Assembly (NCBI GenBank): GCA_035604135.1
Contig: DATNJB010000059.1
Coordinates: 1 to 64,000, forward strand
Reading direction: 5' to 3'
Length of the DNA: 64,000 nt
Source of the DNA: Poindextera sp035604135
GTDB lineage: Bacteria > Pseudomonadota > Alphaproteobacteria > Caulobacterales > Caulobacteraceae
Both the position numbers and the translations under genes were made by a program. A model generated the notes under the pieces. That model searched no databases, had not been told where the DNA came from, and saw only the letters and a program-made list of their open reading frames with translations. Of this stretch, positions 16,087 to 24,346 are shown one piece after another (within the stretch, counting starts at the first letter, position 1; every line of letters starts with the position of its first letter).

Positions 16087-17097
16087 TCAGGCGAGCTTTC
16101 CCATGACCAGCGCGATGTCGGCCATCCGGGTCGAGAACCCCCACTCGTTGTCGTACCAGGCCAGCACGCGCACAAGCTGGCCGTCGACCACCTGCGTCAG
16201 CGGCAGCGCCACGGTCGATGAGGCGGCGATGTGGTTCAGGTCGATCGAGACCAGCGGATCGTGGGTCACCGCCAGCACGCCGCGCAGCGGCGCCTCGCCG
16301 GCGGCCTTCTCGAAGGCGGCGTTGACTTCATCCTTCGACGTGGCGCGGCTTGGGCTGACCACTAGGTCGACCATCGAGACGTTCGGCGTCGGCACGCGCA
16401 CGGCGCCGCCGTCGAGCTTGCCGGCCAACTCGGGGATGACGAGGTTGATCGCCTTCGCCGCCCCGGTCGAGGTGGGGATCATCGACATCGCCGCCGCCCG
16501 CGCCCGGTAGATGTCGGAGTGCAGCACATCCAGCAGGTGCTGGTCGTTGGTGTAGGCGTGCACGGTCGTCATGTAGCCGCGCTCGATGCCGACCGAGTCC
16601 AGCAGCACGCGGCACACCGGCGCCAGGCAGTTGGTGGTGCAGGAGCCGTTGGAGACGACGCGGTCGTCGGCGGTCAGCGCCTGGTGGTTCACGCCGAAGA
16701 CGACGGTGCGGTCGGCGTTGTCGCATGGCGCGGAGACCAGCACCCGCTTGGCGCCGCCAGCCAGGTGCGCGCTCGCCTTCTCCTTCGACGTGAAGAGGCC
16801 GGTGCATTCCAGCGCGACGTCGACGCCGAGATCCTTATGGGGCAGCTGGCCCGGATCGCGGATGGCGGTGACCTTGATCTTGCCAAGGCCCACGTCGATC
16901 GAGTCGCCGTCGACCTCGACCACGCCGGGAAAGCGGCCGTGCACGCTGTCGTAGCGCAGCAAATGTGCGTTGGTTTCGACCGGCCCGAGGTCGTTGATCG
17001 CCACCACCTCGATGTCGCGCCGGGCGAACTCGACGATCGAGCGCAGCACGAGCCGCCCGATGCGGCCAAAGCCATTGATCGCGACGCGCACGGTCAT
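16087..17097 (-). CDS. gap: Glyceraldehyde-3-phosphate dehydrogenase (type I)
   Basis: A 336-aa NAD-dependent dehydrogenase. The Rossmann start is VRVAINGFGRIGRLVLRS; the catalytic cysteine lies in SNGSCTTNCLAP (about residue 155), followed by MTTVHAYTNDQHLLD and the C-terminal WYDNEWGFSTRM. It is the first gene of gap-pgk-fba-thiE. The 150-bp gap upstream to the small membrane protein holds its promoter; I see no distinct operator. Confidence 0.97.
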   Translation of the reverse strand: MTVRVAINGFGRIGRLVLRSIVEFARRDIEVVAINDLGPVETNAHLLRYDSVHGRFPGVVEVDGDSIDVGLGKIKVTAIRDPGQLPHKDLGVDVALECTGLFTSKEKASAHLAGGAKRVLVSAPCDNADRTVVFGVNHQALTADDRVVSNGSCTTNCLAPVCRVLLDSVGIERGYMTTVHAYTNDQHLLDVLHSDIYRARAAAMSMIPTSTGAAKAINLVIPELAGKLDGGAVRVPTPNVSMVDLVVSPSRATSKDEVNAAFEKAAGEAPLRGVLAVTHDPLVSIDLNHIAASSTVALPLTQVVDGQLVRVLAWYDNEWGFSTRMADIALVMGKLA

Positions 17098-17247
17098 CGC
17101 CGGGTCAAGTCCTTTTGGGTCGTGAAGCTTGCCGGGCGGTTTTGCGGCTGGGGCGGCTTAAGTCAACCCCGCCGCGGAAGGTTGCGCCATGGCCGCCGCC
17201 GGGGCCAAGTCCGCACCGGCGCGGGTGGCCTCGTGATCAGGTACGGC

Positions 17248-17676
17248 TCAAGCCTTCTGCTCGGCGCAGGTTGAGCGGTGAATCTCGTCGGTCAGCTTGT
17301 TGTTGATCTTGATCAGCCGGTGAATGGCGTCGGTCAGCTCCAGCACGGCTTCGGCGTCCTTGAACGTCTGCAGCGCCTGCTTGTCCGACGCGGTCGCCAG
17401 CACGCGTTGCCCGACCATGATGATCGACAACAGCACCAGTTGCAGGAATGTCTGGCTGATCCAGGACACCAGCGAGAACACGCCCTGATGGATGGCTTCC
17501 GGCAGGCTGATCAACGCCAGGCACGCGAAGGCGTAGGCGCACCACATCGACCCGACCCCCTTGGTGATCGTCGCGGCAAGCCAGCCGTTGAAGCCGATGT
17601 GCTCGGCGGCGACCAGGGCCACGCCTTCCGCCTTCCGCCGTGCGATCTGGGGGTGAGGGGTGTGAGCTTCGGTCAT
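17248..17676 (-). CDS. Small membrane protein of unknown function
   Basis: From ATG 17676 the product has 142 aa. It begins with a hydrophilic MTEAHTPHPQIARRKAEG, then two hydrophobic stretches around GVGSMWCAYAFACLALISL and WISQTFLQLVLLSIIMVGQRVLA. A C-terminal amphipathic helix follows (ASDKQALQTFKDAEAVLELTDAIHRLIKINNKLTDEIH). Two membrane helices followed by a cytoplasmic coiled coil resemble DUF1003-like small proteins, but I am not certain of the family. It is divergent from the DOPA-dioxygenase-like gene. Confidence 0.75.
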   Translation of the reverse strand: MTEAHTPHPQIARRKAEGVALVAAEHIGFNGWLAATITKGVGSMWCAYAFACLALISLPEAIHQGVFSLVSWISQTFLQLVLLSIIMVGQRVLATASDKQALQTFKDAEAVLELTDAIHRLIKINNKLTDEIHRSTCAEQKA

Positions 17677-17782
17677 GGCCGGCGGCCTCCCAAGAGTGGT
17701 TGCAGAGCCGCTTGCATATCCGACCAAGCGCTGCTTCGCTCGGGCTTTCCCCCCAGCCGACATTCGGGAAGAAGGGCCGAAG

Positions 17783-18193
17783 ATGGGTGACACACCCCGG
17801 GCGATCGGCGAGATCGCCAGCTACCACGCCCACATCTACTACGATGCGGGCGAGACGCGGGCGGTGGCGGAACAGCTGCGCGCCCGGATCGGCGAGCGGT
17901 TCAAGGTCCGGCTCGGACGCTGGCACGACGTGAGCGTCGGCCCACACACCCAGGCGATGTACCAGGTCGCCTTTGAGGCCGACGTGTTCGCCACGCTCGT
18001 GCCGTTCCTGATGCTCAACCACGGCGGCCTCAGCATTCTGGTCCACCCGAACACGACCAACCAGAAGCGCGACCACCTGCGCGACGCGCTCTGGATCGGC
18101 CGCCCCCTCCCGATCCACGGCGACCGCCTGCCGGAACAGGCCCTGGCCGACGCCGCCGGCGAACCCAACACGACGCCGACGCTGGCCGCGTGA
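17783..18193 (+). CDS. DOPA 4,5-dioxygenase family protein
   Basis: A 136-aa protein with the family pattern YHAHIYYDAGETRAVAEQLRARIGERF, then GPHTQAMYQVAFE and FLMLNHGGLSILVHPNTTNQKRDHLRDALWIG. The histidines in YHAHIYY, VGPHT, LNHGG and VHPN are the presumed metal ligands. The fungal relative opens the DOPA ring; the bacterial function is uncertain. ATG 17783 is preceded by GAAGGG. It ends 9 nt before a family B hairpin. Confidence 0.9.
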   Translation: MGDTPRAIGEIASYHAHIYYDAGETRAVAEQLRARIGERFKVRLGRWHDVSVGPHTQAMYQVAFEADVFATLVPFLMLNHGGLSILVHPNTTNQKRDHLRDALWIGRPLPIHGDRLPEQALADAAGEPNTTPTLAA

Positions 18194-18201
18194 ACGCACC
18201 C

Positions 18202-18231
18202 CAACCCCGCGAAAGCGGGGCCCTAGGCTTC
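18202..18231. terminator. Family B hairpin, copy 3
   Basis: CCCCGCGAAAGCGGGG is a perfect 6-bp stem with a GAAA tetraloop, followed by CCCTAGGCTTCTT. It sits 9 nt after the stop of the dioxygenase-like gene and runs directly into family A copy 4. Confidence 0.6.
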
Positions 18232-18316
18232 TTACCGCAGAGTAAGCAGAGGAGCCGCGGAGAGCGCAGAGCCTTCGCGTTGTCTGCGCTTTCTCGGCGA
18301 ACTCTGCGGTTGAATC
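18231..18316. repeat. Family A inverted repeat, copy 4
   Basis: This variant is built on CGCAGAG units: TTACCGCAGAGTAAGCAGAG on the left and AACTCTGCGGTTGAA on the right. It lies between the convergent dioxygenase-like gene and purT. Confidence 0.75.
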
Positions 18317-18317
18317 T

Positions 18318-19517
18318 CTAAACCGCGACCGGCTTGACCTTCGCGGCCGCGTCGCGGGCGCGGGCCCGGGCCTGGTCGACGCCGTCGCCGCGCGCCAGCG
18401 CCACGCCCATGCGGCGGCGCTCGAACGACTCCGGCTTGCCGAATAGCCTGAGTTCCGCTGTCGGCACGGCCAACGCCTCGGCAACGCCGTCGAACGCGAT
18501 GCCCTTGGCGTCCACGCCGCCATAGATCACCGCGCTCGCGCCCGGGCCGCGCAGGGAGACGTCGATCGGAAGGCCGAGGATGGCGCGGGCGTGCAGGGCG
18601 AACTCGCTCAGCGGCTGGCTGACCAGCGTCACCAGCCCCGTGTCGTGCGGCCGGGGGCTCACCTCCGAGAACCAGACCTCGTCTCCGTGCACGAACAGCT
18701 CGACGCCGAAGACGCCGACGCCGCCCAACGCCGAGGTGACGCGCAGCGCGATGGTCTGAGCGCGCTCCAGCGCCAGCGGCGACATCGCCTGCGGCTGCCA
18801 GCTCTCGACATAGTCGCCCTTCACCTGCCGATGGCCGACCGGCGCGCAGTACTGCGTCTCGATCACCCCTTCGCGGTGCATGGCGCGGACGGTGAGCAGG
18901 GTGATCTCGAATTCGAAATCGATGCGGCCCTCGACGATCACCCGCGGCTGCTCGACCCGGCTGCCGGCCAGCGCATAGACCCAGGCCGCCGCGACCTCGC
19001 CCGGCGCCTCGACATAGCTCTGCCCCTTGCCCGAGGAGGACATCACCGGCTTGATGAAGCAGGGGAAGCCGATCTTTGCCGCCGCGCTCGCCAGCTCCTC
19101 GGCGGTCGAGGCGAAGGCGTAGGGCGAGGTCGGCAGGTTCAACTCCTCCGCCGCCAACCGGCGGATGCCCTCGCGGTTCATCGTCAGCTGCACCGCCCGC
19201 GCGGTCGGGATGACCACCGCCAGGCCCTCGGCCTCGATGCGCGCGAGCTCGTCTGTGGCGATCGCCTCGATCTCCGGCACGATGATGTTTGGCCGCTCCT
19301 GCTCGACCACGGCGCGCAGCGCGGCCGCGTCGGTCATGGTGATGACATGGGCGCGATGGGCGACCTGCTGGCCCGGCGCGTCGGCGTACCGGTCGACGGC
19401 GATGGTCTCCACCCCCAGCCGCTGCAACTCGATGATCACCTCTTTTCCCAGCTCGCCAGCGCCCAACAGCATCACCTTGACGGCGGTGGGTGAGAGCGGC
19501 GTGCCGATGCAGGTCAT
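18318..19517 (-). CDS. purT: Phosphoribosylglycinamide formyltransferase 2 (formate-dependent)
   Basis: A 399-aa ATP-grasp enzyme that makes formyl-GAR from GAR, formate and ATP in purine synthesis. Motifs are VMLLGAGELGKEV near the N-terminus, NREGIRRLAAEELNLPTSPY, the glycine-rich ATP loop VMSSSGKGQSYV, VIVEGRIDFEFEITLLTVR, and the metal-binding FSEVSPRPHDTGLVTL. Length is normal. It is transcribed toward family A copy 4; family A copy 5 lies upstream. Confidence 0.96.
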   Translation of the reverse strand: MTCIGTPLSPTAVKVMLLGAGELGKEVIIELQRLGVETIAVDRYADAPGQQVAHRAHVITMTDAAALRAVVEQERPNIIVPEIEAIATDELARIEAEGLAVVIPTARAVQLTMNREGIRRLAAEELNLPTSPYAFASTAEELASAAAKIGFPCFIKPVMSSSGKGQSYVEAPGEVAAAWVYALAGSRVEQPRVIVEGRIDFEFEITLLTVRAMHREGVIETQYCAPVGHRQVKGDYVESWQPQAMSPLALERAQTIALRVTSALGGVGVFGVELFVHGDEVWFSEVSPRPHDTGLVTLVSQPLSEFALHARAILGLPIDVSLRGPGASAVIYGGVDAKGIAFDGVAEALAVPTAELRLFGKPESFERRRMGVALARGDGVDQARARARDAAAKVKPVAV

Positions 19518-19591
19518 GGCCTCGGTTTAGATGCGCGACAACGGAAGTCCAGCCAGGCTCTTTTGAAAAGCCGCGTAGCGGCGAAGCCCTA

Positions 19592-19698
19592 TCTGACCGC
19601 CAAGCCCGCCAAGGACGCCAAGAGCGCCAAGCGGTTCGGGTGGGTCGGCGCAGTGGCCAGTTGCCTCTTGGCGTCCTTGGCGTGCTTGGCGGTCAAAT
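19592..19698. repeat. Family A inverted repeat, copy 5
   Basis: The left arm TGACCGCCAAG is followed by CCCGCCAAG, GACGCCAAG and AGCGCCAAG; the right arm is CTTGGCGTCC, TTGGCGTGC, TTGGCGGTCA. Four consecutive 9-base units are clear. It lies between purT and tkt, and a preceding segment (19558-19590) resembles the one before copy 8 (29033-29070). Confidence 0.9.
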
Positions 19699-19742
19699 TC
19701 TGAGGTTCCGAGCCGCCGCGCCGCAGGACAAGCCTGCCGCGG

Positions 19743-21719
19743 TTACGCTCTCAGTCGCGCTCTCGCGAGGTCGGCCACGGCTTCGGCCGTAATGTTGAAC
19801 TCGCGGTAGAGGCGGTCGTAGGGGGCGCTGGCGCCGAAGCGGTCCATGCCGATGAAGCCGCCGTCCTCGCCGACGAAACGCTCCCAGCCCTGGCGGACGC
19901 CGGCTTCGACCGCGATCCGCACCGGCGATGCGCCGATCGTCTCCAGCCGATAGCTCAGGTCCTGCTGGTCGAACAGCTCCCAGCAAGGCGTGGAGACCAC
20001 GCGGGTCCCGATCCCTTCGGCGTGCAGCAGCTCGCGCGCCGCGAGCGCGACGGCCACCTCCGTGCCCGAGGCGAACAAGCTCACCTGCGGCGTCCCGTTC
20101 GACAGCGCCAGCTCGTAGGCGCCGTGGGCGGATAGGTTGCGGTCGGCCGCCGCCTGTCGCACCGCCGGCGTCTTCTGCCGCGACAGCGCCATGATCGACG
20201 GGTTCTCGCGGTGTTTGAGCGCAGCCTCCCAGCACTCGGCCGTCTCGATCCCGTCGGCGGGACGGAACACGAGCAGGTGCGGCATCGCCCTCAACGCCGC
20301 CAGATGCTCGATCGGCTGGTGCGTCGGGCCGTCCTCGCCAAGGCCGATCGAGTCGTGGGTCATCACGTGGATCACCCGCACGCCCATCAGCGCCCCGATG
20401 CGGATCGCCGCGCGGCTGTAGTCGGCGAAGCAGAGGAAGGTGCCGGAGTAGGGGATGACCCCGCCGTGCAGCGCCATGCCGTTCATCGCCGCGGCCATGC
20501 CATGCTCGCGCACGCCGTAGTGCACATAGCGGCCTGAATAGTCGGGGTAGTCGTACACCGCGGTGTTCTTGGTCAGCGTGTTGTTCGAGCCCGTCAGGTC
20601 GGCCGAGCCGCCGATCATCTCCGGAACAGCCCCGGTCAGCGCCTCCAGCGCCGCGCCCGACCAGACACGGGTGGCGTTGTCGGCCGGCTCGGCGGCCAGC
20701 TTGTCGATGTGGGCGGCGAGCGCGACGAAAGCATCGTTTGGCAGATCGCCGCGCACCAGCCGCTCGAATTCCGCCCGCGCCGGGCTCTCCTTCAGCCTCG
20801 CCTCCCAGGCGCGGCGGGCGCGGCCGCCTCGGTGTCCGGCGGCGCGCCAGGCCTTGGCGATCTCGTCGGGGATCGTGAACGGCGGCGCCGTCCAGCCCAT
20901 GGTGGCCTTCGCGACCGCGATGTCCTTGTCGAACAGGCTATAGCCATGACCGTGCGGGTCGCCCTCCTTCGGCCCCGCGCCTTTGTCGATGATGGTCTTG
21001 CAGCTGATCATCGACGGCCGATCCTGGCGCATCGCCCATGCCAGCGCCCGGCGCACCTGAGCGGAGTCGTTGCCGTCGATCGCCTTCACCGCCCAGCTCG
21101 CCGCTCTGAACCGCATGGTCTGGTCGCCGGTTTCAGCGATGGTGGCGAGGCCGTCGATGGTGACGTCGTTGTTGTCGAACAGCACCGTGAGCTTGGCCAG
21201 CTTCAGCCGCCCGGCCAGGTGGATGGCCTCGTGGCTGATCCCCTCCATCAGGCAGCCGTCGCCGGCGATCACCCACGTGCGGTGGTCGACCAGCTCCGGC
21301 CCGAAGCGGGCGGCCATCGACCGCTCGGCCATCGCCATGCCGACCGCCGTCGCGATGCCCTGGCCGAGCGGCCCGGTGGTGGTCTCGACGCCCGGTGTGT
21401 GGCCGTATTCGGGGTGGCCCGGGGTCTTCGAGCCCCATTGGCGGAAGGCCTCGATCTCGGCCATCGTCATCGCCTTGAAGCCGGTCAAGTGCAGCAGGCT
21501 GTAGAGCAGCATCGAGCCGTGCCCGGCCGATAGCACGAAGCGGTCGCGGTCCGGCCAGTCGGGATGGGCCGCGTCGTACTTCAACGCCTTGGTCCACAGC
21601 GCGGTCGCCGCATCGGCCATGCCCAGCGGCATGCCCTGGTGTCCGCTCTTGGCCTTGTTCACGGCGTCCATGCTCAGCGCACGGATGGCATTGGCCATGT
21701 CGAGGGGACTGACGGGCAT
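19743..21719 (-). CDS. tkt: Transketolase
   Basis: A 658-aa thiamine-diphosphate enzyme of the pentose phosphate pathway. Domain 1 carries GHQGMPLGMADAATALW, the ThDP motif VIAGDGCLMEGISHEAIHLAG and LTVLFDNNDVTIDG. The central domain starts with GGSADLTGSNNT and contains VIHVMTHDSIGLGEDGPTHQPIEHLAALRAMP, with the conserved catalytic histidine and ThDP-activating contacts. Length fits the family. It is upstream of purT on the same strand, with a repeat between. Confidence 0.97.
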   Translation of the reverse strand: MPVSPLDMANAIRALSMDAVNKAKSGHQGMPLGMADAATALWTKALKYDAAHPDWPDRDRFVLSAGHGSMLLYSLLHLTGFKAMTMAEIEAFRQWGSKTPGHPEYGHTPGVETTTGPLGQGIATAVGMAMAERSMAARFGPELVDHRTWVIAGDGCLMEGISHEAIHLAGRLKLAKLTVLFDNNDVTIDGLATIAETGDQTMRFRAASWAVKAIDGNDSAQVRRALAWAMRQDRPSMISCKTIIDKGAGPKEGDPHGHGYSLFDKDIAVAKATMGWTAPPFTIPDEIAKAWRAAGHRGGRARRAWEARLKESPARAEFERLVRGDLPNDAFVALAAHIDKLAAEPADNATRVWSGAALEALTGAVPEMIGGSADLTGSNNTLTKNTAVYDYPDYSGRYVHYGVREHGMAAAMNGMALHGGVIPYSGTFLCFADYSRAAIRIGALMGVRVIHVMTHDSIGLGEDGPTHQPIEHLAALRAMPHLLVFRPADGIETAECWEAALKHRENPSIMALSRQKTPAVRQAAADRNLSAHGAYELALSNGTPQVSLFASGTEVAVALAARELLHAEGIGTRVVSTPCWELFDQQDLSYRLETIGASPVRIAVEAGVRQGWERFVGEDGGFIGMDRFGASAPYDRLYREFNITAEAVADLARARLRA

Positions 21720-21831
21720 GTTCTCGCAAGCCTTCGAATCGACGGCGCGCTGGGCGGCGAAGGCGGCTTTGCACTCCCCTTCTTCACGGTCAAGCGGGGC
21801 CTGCGCCGCCGCAGGCGGGAGTATGATCGAT

Positions 21832-21915
21832 TGAGCCGCGGAGAGCGCAGAGAAGGCGCATAGAGCGCAGAGCCCTCGGCGCGCACCGCGCCTTCTCTGC
21901 GCTCTCCGCGGCTCA
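21832..21915. repeat. Family A inverted repeat, copy 6
   Basis: TGAGCCGCGGAGAGCGCAG on the left is mirrored by CTGCGCTCTCCGCGGCTCA on the right, a long perfect stem. The units are of the CGCAGAG type, as in copy 4. Confidence 0.88.
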
Positions 21916-21927
21916 CTTTACGCCTTC

Positions 21928-22018
21928 TTTCACCACCAAGCACGCCAAGCACACCAAGAGGCCGCGACTGGCCGCGGCGCCATCCTTCTCAGAACCCTTG
22001 GCGTGCTTGGTGGTTGAA
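21928..22018. repeat. Family A inverted repeat, copy 7
   Basis: The left arm is TTTCACCACCAAG, CACGCCAAG, CACACCAAG; the right arm is CTTGGCGTGC, TTGGTGGTTGAA. It lies 12 nt after copy 6, the only tandem pair in the window. Confidence 0.88.
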
Positions 22019-22135
22019 TCAGGCCGTGCCGCTGGCGCGGCTTCGGACTCTCAAGCTGACGCCCACGCTTTCGATCCCCGTTGGCCCGGGTCTATAAGGC
22101 TGGCTTGAAGTGAATGCGTGTGAGTGGAGGTCGCC

Positions 22136-22405
22136 ATGACCGACCAGCCCTACAACCCCCTGGGCTTCGACGAGGCGGTGCGCCGGCTCGACCACGCGCT
22201 CGCCAGGCTCGAGGTTAGGATGAGCGCACTGTCGAGCCAGGCCGAGGGCGCGAACGGCAACCTGTTCGACGATGACCGCTCCAAGCTGGCGGCCGAGCTC
22301 GACACCGCCCGCAGCCGCGAGCGTGAACTGGAAAATGCCGGTCAGGCCGCGTCCGAGGCGCTCGAGCGGGCGATCACCCGCGTGCGCGCGGCGTTGGGGA
22401 GCTAG
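22136..22405 (+). CDS. DUF4164 family coiled-coil protein
   Basis: An 89-aa protein starting at ATG 22136, with GGAGG 5 nt upstream. It is almost wholly coiled coil: FDEAVRRLDHALARLEVRMSAL and then DRSKLAAELDTARSRERELENAGQAASEALERAITRVRAAL. DUF4164 genes sit next to zapA in many alphaproteobacteria, so a cell-division accessory role is likely but unproven. It is separated from zapA by 4 nt. A 26-nt stretch of its 5' end recurs exactly at 25804. Confidence 0.88.
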   Translation: MTDQPYNPLGFDEAVRRLDHALARLEVRMSALSSQAEGANGNLFDDDRSKLAAELDTARSRERELENAGQAASEALERAITRVRAALGS

Positions 22406-22409
22406 AGCC

Positions 22410-22742
22410 GTGGCGCAGGTGACGATCGACGTGAACGGGCGGCCCTACACGGTGGGCTGCGAGGACGGCCAGGAACAGCACTTGATCGAGCTCGCGCAGC
22501 ATTTCGACCGCAACGTCCGCCAGGTCGGCCAGGAGGTGGGCCAACTGGGCGAGGCGCGGTTGTTCCTGATGGGCGGCCTGCTGCTCGCCGACGAGCTCGC
22601 CGACCTGCGCGCCCGCCTCGCCCACGCCCAAGCCGAAACCGCCCGCCTGCAAGGCGAAGCCCAGCGGCTGGAAGCGCGGGCGGCGATGGTGCTGGACGCC
22701 GCCACGCGGAAGGTCGAGGCCCTGGCGGCGATTTCGGGGTAA
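22410..22742 (+). CDS. zapA: Cell division protein ZapA
   Basis: A 110-aa product with GTG start at 22410. The ZapA globular head is clear: VTIDVNGRPYTVGCEDGQEQHLIELAQHFDRNVRQV, followed by a long coiled coil from about residue 60 on. ZapA crosslinks FtsZ protofilaments and stabilises the Z-ring. The gene shares an operon with the DUF4164 gene. In many proteobacteria zapA is followed by 6S RNA and a 5-formyl-THF cyclo-ligase gene; here an accessory block of about 10 kb follows. Confidence 0.92.
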   Translation: MAQVTIDVNGRPYTVGCEDGQEQHLIELAQHFDRNVRQVGQEVGQLGEARLFLMGGLLLADELADLRARLAHAQAETARLQGEAQRLEARAAMVLDAATRKVEALAAISG

Positions 22743-22796
22743 GCGGGCAGGCGAACGCCCGAGACTGAACCGCCACCCAGCCCCTGCGGCGCTCGC

Positions 22797-23120
22797 CTAC
22801 TCAGCCGTCACGGTCAGCTTGAACGTCGAGCGGGGGGGTAGGTCGCGTTCCCAAGACCGGCGGTTGGAAGCGCGAAGCACGGCTTGCCCAGGCTTGGCGA
22901 CCACGAACCGCAATTCGCGTATCCCACCGGCTCCGGCGACGCCTTCGCGCATCGTGGTGTAGGCGTCGTGCTCAAGGACCAGGACGCCGCTGTCGTCGTC
23001 CTCGACGCGCCAGCGAAAACCGGTCGTGGGGTTTTCCTCCAGCCGAAGCTCCAGACGATCCCCAGGAGCGGCGGTTACAGTCCGCCCCGAGGAGCGCAAA
23101 TCGAGTGGGATGGTCGTCAT
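22797..23120 (-). CDS. Chagasin-like cysteine protease inhibitor (I42 family)
   Basis: From ATG 23120 the product is 107 aa. It carries the three inhibitory loops of chagasin/ICP proteins: NPTTGFRWRVE (loop L4, NPTTG is the family hallmark), a glycine-rich GVAGAGGIRELRF loop, and SNRRSWERD in place of RPWE. Such proteins block papain-family (C1) peptidases. No signal peptide is visible, so it would act in the cytoplasm. It is divergent from a papain-like protease gene 270 bp away, a likely inhibitor and target pair. A GTG start at 23144 is possible. Confidence 0.85.
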   Translation of the reverse strand: MTTIPLDLRSSGRTVTAAPGDRLELRLEENPTTGFRWRVEDDDSGVLVLEHDAYTTMREGVAGAGGIRELRFVVAKPGQAVLRASNRRSWERDLPPRSTFKLTVTAE

Positions 23121-23393
23121 TGACTTGAGGCCTCGGGTCAACACGCCTAGCGGGCGCTCGTCAGAATTACAAATCGACCGATTGCGTCAACGACCTCAGC
23201 GTGTATCGTGGCGGTTGACAATCTGATCGCGGCCTGCGGGTGGGGCGCGGACAGAATGTCGGGGTAGCGCATTCGGGGCGACGGTAACGGCTCCGGGACG
23301 GGCTGGTCGTTGAGGAGGGTTTCGCGACTATCGATCGCGGGACACCTCGCACATCTGTTGGGGTAGGCAATCCAAGAAGGGAGATAGACAGCT

Positions 23394-24160
23394 ATGCCCG
23401 AGTATCGCAAAGGCCACGTGCGTCGTCCGGACAAAGATCATCTGATGCTGCTTTCTTATCGGAGACATGGCGACCACTTAAAACAGCTGCAAGCCATACC
23501 CCTGCCGGCTCAGTGGGACTCTCGCACCCAAAATCTCGTCGGGCCCGTGAGAGATCAGCAGCAATGCGGCTCGTGCTGGGACTTCAGCGGCACCGGCATC
23601 GTCGAAGTCGCTTTCAACAGGGTATCGGCGGCGGCCCAAACACGTTCATTCTCTCGGAGCAGTATACTCTATCCTGCTACCAGAACGGGGGATGTAACGG
23701 AGACGACAATACGACCGTCCTCGATTGGGCCAAGAGTCATGGACTGCCTCTCACGGCGGATTATGGGCCGTATCGGGAACAGGTCACCGCGTGCCAATAC
23801 AATCCCGGCATGCAGCTTTATCAGCCGGACGATTGGGGGTTCGCCGATTCCAACGGCGGATCGGGCGTGACGCCGACGAGCGACATCAAGGCCGCCATCA
23901 TGCAGTACGGAGCCGTCGGCTGCGGGATCGCGGCGGACGACGCCTTCCAGAACAACCCGGCCGGAACGGTCTTCGCCGGCTCGGGAGCAACGGCGATAGA
24001 CCACGACATCATCCTGGTCGGGTGGGACGACAACACCAACGCCTGGATCCTGCGAAATTCATGGGGTCCGGGCTGGTGCGAGAACGGGTACATCCGGATC
24101 GCCTACGGCGCGAACGCCGTGGGTTCGGAGGCCGTCTGGGCGGTCAAACACCCCGCATAG
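23394..24160 (+). pseudogene. Papain-like C1A cysteine protease, frameshifted
   Basis: Two overlapping frames together encode one C1A peptidase of about 255 aa. The first (from ATG 23394, after GGGAG) gives AIPLPAQWDSR and VRDQQQCGSCWDFSGTGIVE with the catalytic cysteine. The reading then has to switch frame near 23628-23640. The second frame gives GGGPNTFILSEQYTLSCYQNGGCNGDD, the histidine in AIDHDIILVGWDD, and the asparagine in WILRNSWGPGWCENGYIRI. One lost G in a run (TCG-GGC read as TCG-GCG) explains it. All triad residues remain, so recent decay, programmed shifting and sequence error are all possible. There is no signal peptide; the prosegment is short. Confidence 0.85.
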
Positions 24161-24346
24161 CGTCGGGTTGAGTTGAGGGCACGGCATGTGCGCGCCCACG
24201 CGCTCAGCCGATCGGCTCGCGACGCAGTCGTGGGGCCGCCGCGACGATCTTGCCCTGTTCGTGGTCCGTCATGGCGCGCGTGCGGGGTTGGGGATGCCGC
24301 CCCTCGATCGTTCGCGTAACTCGAGAACCAAATCAGGAGTGTCGAC

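Larger units (their letters stand above)
21720..22135. other. Intergenic region with two adjacent family A repeats
   Basis: The 416-bp gap between divergent tkt and the DUF4164 gene holds two different family A copies back to back (21832-21915 and 21928-22018). Promoters for both genes should be here too; the stretch 22020-22130 includes TATAAGGCTGG, but I cannot fix a promoter. No coding region is convincing. Confidence 0.6.
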
